Below, in pieces: positions 7,150 to 12,973 of a stretch of 12,973 nucleotides of DNA. Made by a program: the position numbers and the translations under genes. The notes below the pieces were generated by a model that searched no databases, was not told the DNA's origin, and was given only the letters and a program-made list of their open reading frames with translations. Origin of the DNA: Candidatus Zipacnadia bacterium (GTDB lineage: Bacteria > Armatimonadota > Zipacnadia > Zipacnadales > Zipacnadaceae); the NCBI GenBank assembly GCA_029821415.1, contig JALGTJ010000039.1:1-12973 (forward strand). Reading direction: 5' to 3'. The stretch's first letter is position 1. Each line of letters opens with the position of its first letter.

Positions 7150-8928
7150 ATGGCGGATCTACATAAGCTGGAAGCTGATGTTGTTATAGTAGGTGGCGGT
7201 ATGGCCGGGGTCTGCGCGGCGGTGGCCGCTGCTCGCCACGGTGCGCACACTGTGCTTGTTCAGGATCGGCCGGTGCTGGGGGGAAACTCGTCCAGTGAGA
7301 TTGGAGTCGGGGTCAGCGGGGCCGACCGCTCCGGCGCTCGACCGCATGCCCGAGAGGCAGGCATCCTTGAAGAGCTGCGCCTGGAGGCGGCGGTGCGCAA
7401 TCCGCAGAGCACCTTCTCTATGTGGAGTCTGCTGCTGTGGGAATGGGTCATGCGTGAACCCGATCTCCAACTTCTTCTTAACACAGCCTGCACCGGCGTG
7501 CAGATGGCTTCTGCGAGTCGTATTGCGGCTATAACTGCCAGCCGCGAATCCACCGAGGACCGCTTTGTCATCACAGCACCAATCTTTATGGACTGCTCCG
7601 GAGACGGTCGGCTGGGATATGAAGCCGGAGCTGACTTCCGTATGGGTCGGGAGGGCCCTGAAGAGCATAACGAACCGCATGCGGAGGGGCCTGACAACAA
7701 GACTATGGGCTCAAGCATAACCTGGCGGGCCCGGGATATGGGCGTCCCCGTCCCCTTTACACCGCCGCCGTGGGCCAAGGAGTTTCTCAGTGATGAGGAT
7801 TTACCTTATCGCGCCCATAATAGCCTCTCTGATCTGTACACGGGGCCGTGGTGGCTTGCCTATGGGGGGGAGCTGGATACGATCAAGGACGCTGAGAAGA
7901 TTCGCGACGAGCTGCTGGCGATTATGTTTGGAGTGTGGGATCATATTAAAAATCGGGGCGACCATGGGGCTGCTAATTGGGCGTTGACTTGGTGGAATTT
8001 CATCCCTGGCAAGCGCGAGTCGCGGCGCCTGCTTGGCGAGCATATCCTCACCGAGCAGGATGTGCTGGAGGCGCCTTTGTTTGCTGATCGAGTTGCCCAC
8101 GGCGGCTGGAGCATTGACTCGCATCCTCCTGGTGGCATCTATGCTTCGGAGCCGCCTAGCTACAACCTTGTTCCCGACGATATCTATAGCATCCCTCTGC
8201 GCTGCTTATATTCGCGCAACATTGAGAATCTGTTTATGGCAGGGCGGTGTGCGTCATGTACCCATGTAGCGATGGCCTCCACGCGGGTTATGGGCACCGC
8301 CGCGGTCATGGGCCAGGCTGCTGGTACTGCTGCGGCGATGTGCATTGAGCGCAACTGTATGCCCGCGGACGTGGCCAGTGTCCATATCAGAGAGCTGCAG
8401 CAGCGGCTGTTGAAAGATGACCACTATATTCCGGACTTGGCCGCCGACGATCCCGCTGACCACGCCAGGCAAGCCGAGATCACCGCCTCCAGCGAAGCGC
8501 CGGGCTGTGCGGCGCGCAATGTCGTCAGTGGAGTTACCCGGCAGCGGGATGGTCGTACTCATCAGTGGGCCTCGGATCCCTCCCAGCTTATGCCGCAGTG
8601 GTTACAACTGACCTGGCCGGAGCCGGTGAGCATTGGAGAGATCCATCTGACCTGTGATACTGGCTTCCAGCGCCCTCTGACATTGACTGACGTGGAGGAG
8701 TTCCGCTCACAGATGGTCTGGGGCCGACCGCAGCCGGAGACTATTAGGGACTACGATGTGGAGGTGAGGGAGGCAGGAGGATGGCGGCCGGTGGTTCGCG
8801 AACGTGGTAACTACCAGCGCAAACGCCGCTATAATATCAACATCGGCCCGACCGATAGCCTTCGCGTCCACATATACAGCACCAACGGGGATGCCAGTGC
8901 GCGAATCTATGAAGTGAGAGTATACTAA
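7150..8928 (+). CDS. FAD-dependent oxidoreductase (PF12831 type) with discoidin-like C-terminal domain
   Basis: This 592-aa protein begins with a dinucleotide-binding fold: ADVVIVGGGMAGVCAA has the GxGxxG pattern at residues 15-20. Family landmarks follow: LGGNSSSEIGVG, MDCSGDGRLGYEAGADFRMG, GKRESRRLLGEHILTEQDV (near 287-305), and LFMAGRCASCTHVAMASTR (near 363-381), continuing into RVMGTAAVMGQAAGTAAA, the usual FAD-contacting C-terminal part. From about residue 440 a second domain (ITASSE, NVVSGV, HQWASDP, QWLQLTW, IGEIHLTCD) resembles F5/8 type C (discoidin) carbohydrate-binding modules. No signal peptide is present, so a cytoplasmic location is expected, which is unusual for a glycan-binding module. 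PF12831 proteins often sit in polysaccharide gene clusters of Planctomycetes-like bacteria, with unknown substrates. The ATG at 7150 has only a weak GGGACGGA site. The gene begins 59 nt after the hydrolase. Confidence 0.88.
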   Translation: MADLHKLEADVVIVGGGMAGVCAAVAAARHGAHTVLVQDRPVLGGNSSSEIGVGVSGADRSGARPHAREAGILEELRLEAAVRNPQSTFSMWSLLLWEWVMREPDLQLLLNTACTGVQMASASRIAAITASRESTEDRFVITAPIFMDCSGDGRLGYEAGADFRMGREGPEEHNEPHAEGPDNKTMGSSITWRARDMGVPVPFTPPPWAKEFLSDEDLPYRAHNSLSDLYTGPWWLAYGGELDTIKDAEKIRDELLAIMFGVWDHIKNRGDHGAANWALTWWNFIPGKRESRRLLGEHILTEQDVLEAPLFADRVAHGGWSIDSHPPGGIYASEPPSYNLVPDDIYSIPLRCLYSRNIENLFMAGRCASCTHVAMASTRVMGTAAVMGQAAGTAAAMCIERNCMPADVASVHIRELQQRLLKDDHYIPDLAADDPADHARQAEITASSEAPGCAARNVVSGVTRQRDGRTHQWASDPSQLMPQWLQLTWPEPVSIGEIHLTCDTGFQRPLTLTDVEEFRSQMVWGRPQPETIRDYDVEVREAGGWRPVVRERGNYQRKRRYNINIGPTDSLRVHIYSTNGDASARIYEVRVY

Positions 8929-9094
8929 ATATACACGGGTGCTTGCTGAGGCTTGGAGCGGCGTTGGTGGCGGGGATGGATGGTTGGTCGCTACATATTG
9001 GGGCTCGGTCAGTACTGTTATTGCAGCACCTGGGCTACACTTAGCAAGATGATGCCGGATATAGCTGATTCTTTGAAGGGAGAGAAACTTGAAG

Positions 9095-9208
9095 ATGGAC
9101 AAAGCACGTAGAGAGAAGATCCTGAGCCGTGGCCGTCCGACCGCCAATTGGGAGGCAGAGCCGATGCTGGGAGGATGGTACACTGAAGAGGAAATTGATG
9201 GGCGATAA
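9095..9208 (+). CDS. N-terminal fragment of the DegT-type aminotransferase, out of frame with the main part
   Basis: A 37-aa frame starts at the ATG at 9095 and ends at TAA 9206-9208. AAGGGAGAG lies about 11 nt upstream. Its sequence (MDKARREKILSRGRPTANWE, then PMLGGWYTEEEID) looks like the usual N-terminal lead of DegT/DnrJ/EryC1 enzymes, where a 'WYTEEEI' type motif precedes the first helix. The main aminotransferase frame, one base back (-1), is open from 9199 and reads WAIRSSMDWTVGFGF, which continues the same protein pattern. I therefore read this as the true 5' end of the gene, separated by a small deletion or base-calling error near 9195-9205. An independent short peptide gene is less likely. 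Confidence 0.6.
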   Translation: MDKARREKILSRGRPTANWEAEPMLGGWYTEEEIDGR

Positions 9209-9216
9209 GATCCTCA

Positions 9217-10287
9217 ATGGACTGGACAGTGGGTTTTGGGTTCTACTGTGACGAGATAGTTGAGTTTGAGGAGAAATTCGCCGAGTACTGCGGCACCAAA
9301 TACGCTGTGTCGATTACTTCTGCCGGTGCTGGCCTGGAGATGGCTATGATGACGCTGGATTTGCAGCCCGAGGATGAAGTAATCAGTCCGGCGATAAACT
9401 TCTGGGCAGCCGATTATGCTATTATTGGCCAGGGCGCGAAGTTAGTCTTTTGCGAGGTTGACCCGGAGACGCTATGTGCCGACCCGGCCGATATAGAGAA
9501 GCGCATTACCCCCAATACTCGTGCCATTAACGTGACGCATATGAATGGCCTATCGGCGGATATGGATGCCATACTGGAAGTCGCCGAGCGCCACCCGCAT
9601 CCCAAGTACGGCCCACTGACAGTCATTGGCGATGCGGCCCGAGCCTGCGGTGGTGAGTACAAGGGAACGAAGATAGGGAAAAAGGGCTCAATGACCGTTT
9701 TCAGTTTCCACACGATGAAGTTAATGACCACGCTGGGCGAGGGCGGGATGATCACTACTGATGATCCCGACATATATCAGCGCCTGCGGGCTATACGGAT
9801 GTGGGGCGCCGAGACTGACGGCTGGGGGGCAAACTACAAGATGACCAAGGTCCAGGCGGCAGTGGGTCTGGTGCAGTTGCGTCGCCTGGACGAGATGAAC
9901 GCTCGCCGCTACGAAGTGGGCAAGCAGCGGACTGAACTGCTGCAGGACGTTCCCGAGCTGACTTTGCCGGTGGAGCCGCCCGGCTATAAGCACACCTACT
10001 ACGTGTATACTTGCCTGGTCCCGCCGGAGTGGGCTGGCGAGAAGCGCGATCGGCTGATGGAAATGCTGAAGAACGACTACGGGGTTGGCAGTGGGGTGTT
10101 AAATCCACCGACGTATTACAAGCCTTTTGTCCGCAAGCACACTGAAGGTCAGCGGCTGCCACTGTCCGAGGAGCTGGGCGCGCGCATCTTCTGTCCCTCT
10201 CTGCACCCGCTAATGTCAGACGAAGACAATGAATACGTGGCTGCATCCATCGCTGACGCCGTCGAGCGGGTAGGTAAGGAGGAGTAA
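9217..10287 (+). CDS. DegT/DnrJ/EryC1/StrS-type PLP aminotransferase (main part)
   Basis: The frame from the ATG at 9217 encodes 356 aa of a fold type I sugar aminotransferase-like protein. CGTKYAVSITSAGAGLEMAM is the phosphate-binding N-terminal region. VIGDAARACGGEYKG contains Asp139, expected to contact the PLP pyridine nitrogen. FSFHTMKLMTTLGEGGMITT contains Lys168, the likely Schiff-base lysine. Family members usually transfer an amino group to a keto-sugar nucleotide, but some relatives are dehydratases or regulators, so the reaction is inferred. The start at 9217 has no ribosome binding site, and the expected N-terminal segment lies upstream in another frame (9095-9208). The intact ancestor would be about 395-400 aa. 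The gene lies 288 nt after the oxidoreductase and is followed by a hairpin at 10335-10364. Confidence 0.88.
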   Translation: MDWTVGFGFYCDEIVEFEEKFAEYCGTKYAVSITSAGAGLEMAMMTLDLQPEDEVISPAINFWAADYAIIGQGAKLVFCEVDPETLCADPADIEKRITPNTRAINVTHMNGLSADMDAILEVAERHPHPKYGPLTVIGDAARACGGEYKGTKIGKKGSMTVFSFHTMKLMTTLGEGGMITTDDPDIYQRLRAIRMWGAETDGWGANYKMTKVQAAVGLVQLRRLDEMNARRYEVGKQRTELLQDVPELTLPVEPPGYKHTYYVYTCLVPPEWAGEKRDRLMEMLKNDYGVGSGVLNPPTYYKPFVRKHTEGQRLPLSEELGARIFCPSLHPLMSDEDNEYVAASIADAVERVGKEE

Positions 10288-10334
10288 TTGACCGGCTGAA
10301 GCTGGCACTGGGTATAGAGACTGAAGTAAGACAA

Positions 10335-10364
10335 GGGGCCGAATGGGCCAATCGGCCCCCATTC
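10335..10364 (+). terminator. GC-rich hairpin after the aminotransferase gene
   Basis: GGGGCCGA (10335-10342) pairs with TCGGCCCC (10352-10359), giving 8 bp with a 9-nt loop. An alternative overlapping hairpin pairs GAATGGG (10341-10347) with CCCATTC (10358-10364). Only a weak T run (TGTTTG) follows. It is probably a terminator or mRNA-stabilising structure 48 nt past the aminotransferase stop. The two folds exclude each other. Confidence 0.5.
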
Positions 10365-10461
10365 CCTGTTTGATCTCGTTGCATCAGCTAACCGGCCGCC
10401 CAGATCTGGGAGGGAGTGTCGGTTGTCTTATTGCTATTGGGCAGGATAGGAAGCGTTGACT

Positions 10462-11037
10462 ATGGCAAGCAAGCGCTACAATATCGTCTTGATGATGACT
10501 GACCAGCAGCCCCGGCAAAGCCTGGGTTGCTACGGCAATCCCCACAATCCCACTCCGCATCTGGATGAGTTAGCTGCCAGCGGGGTGCGCTTCGATAACT
10601 TTTACATTGCTGGCTTCCCCTGTGGTCCTTCGCGGGGGTCACTGTTCTCGGGTCGCTATCCCCATAGTCACGGGGTGGTGCAAAATGATGTGCTGTTCCG
10701 CCCGGAAGTGCCCAGCCTCGGCAATATCTTGAGCCCTCAGGGCTATGACATGGCCTATGTCGGCAAGTGGCATCTGGGCGGACAGGCCTACCGTCATGTT
10801 GAGGGTGCTGAGCCATATGAGGGTGCCTGGTACCTGGAGCGCACACCCAGTGAGGAGGGATTCAAATTCGTCAAAGTCAAAGACGGCGGCGGCGAAGACG
10901 AGCCCCAGCACGGATTTGAGGCCCGGTGGGTATGGGTGCCCATCATATCTGGCCCAGTGGGGGCGATGAGGGACACTGCTACTCACAGGTTCCTGAGGAA
11001 CATCATGTTGAGGCCTTTCTGGCCAGGCAGGCAATAG
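10462..11037 (+). CDS. Type I sulfatase, N-terminal part (frameshifted gene)
   Basis: The ATG at 10462 follows TAGGAAG at 8 nt spacing. The sequence opens like a typical sulfatase: NIVLMMTDQQ, with the first metal-binding Asp14, then HLDELAASGVRFDNFY. The key motif CGPSRGSLFSGRYPHSHG fits CxPSR: Cys54 would be oxidised to formylglycine by an anaerobic or aerobic maturase not in this window. YVGKWHLGG supplies the active-site Lys and His. After about residue 158 (FEARWVW) the frame loses sulfatase character and runs to a TAG at 11035-11037, while the -1 frame continues the family. There is no signal peptide, so if functional it would be cytoplasmic, which is less common for polysaccharide sulfatases. 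The gene is one of a plus-strand set with a glycoside hydrolase. Confidence 0.85.
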   Translation: MASKRYNIVLMMTDQQPRQSLGCYGNPHNPTPHLDELAASGVRFDNFYIAGFPCGPSRGSLFSGRYPHSHGVVQNDVLFRPEVPSLGNILSPQGYDMAYVGKWHLGGQAYRHVEGAEPYEGAWYLERTPSEEGFKFVKVKDGGGEDEPQHGFEARWVWVPIISGPVGAMRDTATHRFLRNIMLRPFWPGRQ

Positions 11038-11939
11038 ACTTCATTCAGCAGCGCCGCCCGGATGATCCTCCCTTCGGCCTGGTGCTGTCGTTCTACGGTC
11101 CTCATCTTCCGGTCGCCCCGCCCCGGCCTTGGGACGAGAAGTTTGCGCTTGACGAAATAACTCTGCCAGACAACCACTGGGACCACATGGAGAACAAGGC
11201 TTACGAGGTCCGTTATGCCGGCCCATCCTATAAGCTGGATGAGTGGAGCGAACAGCAGTTCAAGGACTACGTTCGCCGCTACTGGGGTTTTTGTGCCTAC
11301 ATTGACGAACAGGTTGGGCGAGTGCTGGCGGCTCTCTCCCAGACGGGTCTGGATGAGAACACCATTGTCATTTTTACGACAGATCACGGAGACATGGTGG
11401 CAGCTCACGGTATGGTGTGGAAATGGGATCACTGCGGATACGAGGAGCTCCTGCATATTCCTTTGATTATGCGTGTACCGGGGTTGACCTGCCCAGGCAG
11501 TACCATCTCCGCGCTGACCAGCAACATTGACATCCTGCCCACGTTGCTGGAGCTGGCGGAAGTAGACCAGCCCCCAGGCATCCAGGGCCGCAGCATGCTG
11601 CCACTGCTCAGTGGTGAGCAGAATAGCTTTCGTCAGCACGTATTTTGCGACAGCAGTGATATGAATATCACGACCTACGATGGCCGGTGGAAGTACGTGC
11701 TCAACTGGAATCCCCGAGATATTGATGAGCTATATGACTTAGGAAGCGACCCCGGGGAGATGAACAATCTGGCAAACGAGCCCGGTTTTGGACAGATAGT
11801 TGAGGAGATGCAACAGCGTATATTCAAGTGGTTAGACGATACTGGCCACCCCTACGCCTCCGTCATACGGCGGGCTGCCAGGCAACCGGTTTCTGTAAAG
11901 GACTATCCCCAAGCCAAGGACAGCACAGTTGGCACTTGA
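10926..11939 (+). CDS. Type I sulfatase, C-terminal part in the -1 frame
   Basis: This frame is open from 10920 (after a TGA at 10917). It reads sulfatase-like sequence from about 10937: GAHHIWPSGG, EEHHVEAFLARQAIDFIQ, then PFGLVLSFYGPHLPVAPP. FTTDHGDMVAAHGMVWKWD carries the conserved metal-binding Asp and His. DILPTLLELAEV and GRSMLPLLSGE are standard C-terminal landmarks, and ELYDLGSDPGEMNNLAN is the usual closing motif. The nominal GTG at 10926 has no independent translation signal and is not a real start. Adding one G to the run at 10934-10936 would join it to the upstream part and give one protein of about 492 aa, a normal sulfatase length, starting at 10462. The gene ends 47 nt before the convergent glycohydrolase. 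Confidence 0.87.
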   Translation: MGMGAHHIWPSGGDEGHCYSQVPEEHHVEAFLARQAIDFIQQRRPDDPPFGLVLSFYGPHLPVAPPRPWDEKFALDEITLPDNHWDHMENKAYEVRYAGPSYKLDEWSEQQFKDYVRRYWGFCAYIDEQVGRVLAALSQTGLDENTIVIFTTDHGDMVAAHGMVWKWDHCGYEELLHIPLIMRVPGLTCPGSTISALTSNIDILPTLLELAEVDQPPGIQGRSMLPLLSGEQNSFRQHVFCDSSDMNITTYDGRWKYVLNWNPRDIDELYDLGSDPGEMNNLANEPGFGQIVEEMQQRIFKWLDDTGHPYASVIRRAARQPVSVKDYPQAKDSTVGT

Positions 11940-11941
11940 AT

Positions 11942-11956
11942 ACGGCTGGCAGCCGT
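11942..11956. terminator. Small hairpin between convergent genes
   Basis: ACGGCT (11942-11947) and AGCCGT (11951-11956) form a 6-bp stem with a 3-nt loop in the 47-nt gap between the sulfatase and the convergent glycohydrolase. Neither strand has a T tract after it, so a terminator role is weakly supported. Confidence 0.3.
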
Positions 11957-11986
11957 GGAGTACACGGGGCAGGCGGAGAGCTGTGC

Positions 11987-12973
11987 CTATTGACAGATGC
12001 AGCACTCAATACGGGCTCCGCACCTGGGACAACGTTCGACCAGTACGCCACACGGATATCCGGCTACTTCTTCGGGGGGTAAGAATATGTATTGGGCACT
12101 TAGCTCACCCTCCGGTACCTTCGCGGTAACCCTAACATAGTTGTCATCGGATAGCTGGTCAGCCCGAATGGTGAATCGTTTTTGCCCGAAGCTATCCTCG
12201 GCTGGCTGGACCATCCAACCGCGCGGCACTTCCAGCTCAATTTGCGCAGCAACCGGCTCCAGATTGCGGCAAACTGAGACGCCCACGGTGCGTGCTATCC
12301 CCGGCTGCATAATCGGCTCGCCGCCGTAATGCAGCGCAATGTCGTAGTTGCCTGCTCTTTCAATCGCTGATTGCGGGTCCTGCTGGAGGACAGCCAGCGC
12401 CTGGGTGTTGTCGCTGAAGCGAGATATCACATCCTCTGGAACAATAGTCTCCGGGCCGATCTGTGCTACTGCCGAACGGGCGGCCACCAGTTCTTTGCCT
12501 ACGGCAACTGTCTGGTCAGTGAGTTCGCTTATCGTCGCGGGTGCATCCAGGTTATGCGTGAACTTGTGAAGGATGATATCTTCGCCAATCGGTTCGCGCC
12601 ACTTTTCGGGTATGCCACCGCTGCCGTCTACTATCCCCAGTGTCGCTCCCAGTGTCGCTCCGGTGCAGTCGGTATCATAACCGCAGTTGACTGCGGCGCA
12701 CAACCGGTCGCCGAAGTCGTCGCCGTAGAGCCAGCCGATGATGGTAAAGGCATGATTCTGCAGTGCGTGGCAAGGGTGGTTGTGCCCGAACCAGTCAACT
12801 ATCTGCTGGCGGGCTTCTGCCCATTCCAGGCCGTTAGCGTGACACCATACAGCGTGGTTTATCGCATGGGCGATACGCGAGTGGATGGGAATCATAGACA
12901 GTCCGATCTGGATAAGGGTAGAGGGGTCGGAGATGAAGAAGGCGGCGCTCTGCAGAGCTGCCCAGAACATCTC
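11987..12973 (-). CDS. ADP-ribosylglycohydrolase-family protein with extra beta and Cys-rich tail (5' end beyond window)
   Basis: The minus-strand frame is open through the right edge; the Met at 12970 is internal, as Glu precedes it in frame. The first about 130 visible residues match the C-terminal half of the ADP-ribosylglycohydrolase family (PF03747). They include FWAALQSAAFF, IPIHSRIAHAI and the magnesium-ligand motif NCGYDTDCTGATLG (Asp codons near 12668-12676). Family members remove ADP-ribose from proteins or small molecules, but many relatives in carbohydrate clusters have unknown substrates. A helical linker follows, then a beta domain (ARTVGVSVCRNL, ELEVPRGWMVQPAE) resembling NEW3-type domains. 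The last 21 residues hold six cysteines, including CPRCG and CCIC, reminiscent of a zinc knuckle. The gene is convergent with the sulfatase. Confidence 0.85.
   Translation of the reverse strand, partial: EMFWAALQSAAFFISDPSTLIQIGLSMIPIHSRIAHAINHAVWCHANGLEWAEARQQIVDWFGHNHPCHALQNHAFTIIGWLYGDDFGDRLCAAVNCGYDTDCTGATLGATLGIVDGSGGIPEKWREPIGEDIILHKFTHNLDAPATISELTDQTVAVGKELVAARSAVAQIGPETIVPEDVISRFSDNTQALAVLQQDPQSAIERAGNYDIALHYGGEPIMQPGIARTVGVSVCRNLEPVAAQIELEVPRGWMVQPAEDSFGQKRFTIRADQLSDDNYVRVTAKVPEGELSAQYIFLPPEEVAGYPCGVLVERCPRCGARIECCICQ

Noticed and set aside
9195..9208. Programmed -1 ribosomal frameshift in the aminotransferase gene
   Set aside because: There is no X-XXY-YYZ slippery heptamer in the overlap and no clear stimulatory structure. 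The product would also lack some expected residues. A deletion or error is simpler.
9198..9251. Short ORF MGDKILNGLDSGFWVLL in the third frame at the aminotransferase start
   Set aside because: It is 17 codons long, overlaps both aminotransferase frames and has no family resemblance; it is a chance ORF despite an upstream AGAGGA.
10983..11639. 218-aa antisense ORF under the sulfatase
   Set aside because: It is a shadow of the sulfatase frame: no ribosome binding site, no recognisable domain, and the plus strand is clearly the coding strand.
12636..12659. 12-bp tandem direct repeat in the glycohydrolase gene, encoding GATLGATL
   Set aside because: The segment lies in the conserved GYDTD motif region, where the family normally has Gly-Ala repeats of the same length. 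It is therefore coding constraint rather than an insertion.

Overview
The window looks like a moderately GC-rich chromosome piece from an uncultured bacterium, most likely Armatimonadota or a close relative. The main clue is the H-X9-DG pseudopilin at 935-1588, whose N-terminus (FPVFAKAREKARQ, then CLSNVKQI) resembles the version common in Armatimonadota rather than the Planctomycetes or Lentisphaerae versions. This placement is inference from one protein family. No tRNA, rRNA, CRISPR array, insertion sequence or phage gene was seen.

Left part, minus strand (1-4600). From the right, a sigma70-type promoter (4563-4592) drives a full-length T-box riboswitch. Its specifier loop reads AUC (Ile), and it ends in a classical intrinsic terminator. 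It controls cimA, (R)-citramalate synthase, the entry enzyme of the threonine-independent isoleucine route. cimA overlaps by 8 nt a SAM-dependent methyltransferase gene that carries a perfect in-frame 78-bp tandem duplication over its catalytic-motif region. Further left are the H-X9-DG pseudopilin, a 72-aa single-pass membrane protein with a Pro/Gly-rich tail and a likely terminator, and the start of an exported DUF362-like protein that runs off the left edge.

Right part, plus strand (4827-11939). The genes run in one direction: an unrecognised 269-aa protein, a secreted clan GH-A-like glycoside hydrolase, a PF12831-type FAD oxidoreductase with a discoidin-like C-terminal domain, a DegT/DnrJ/EryC1-type PLP aminotransferase, and a type I sulfatase with the CxPSR formylglycine motif. 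The set suggests processing of a sulfated, amino-sugar-containing or heavily decorated glycan, but no substrate can be read from sequence. A convergent ADP-ribosylglycohydrolase-family gene, 5'-truncated by the right edge, ends 47 nt past the sulfatase. It carries a NEW3-like beta domain and a Cys-rich C-terminal tail.

Three genes show lesions: the methyltransferase duplication, a frameshift near the aminotransferase N-terminus, and a frameshift in the middle of the sulfatase beside a G-run. They are either assembly or sequencing errors or real decay and diversification. Raw reads would decide. The best-supported and most interesting element is the Ile-type T-box on cimA.
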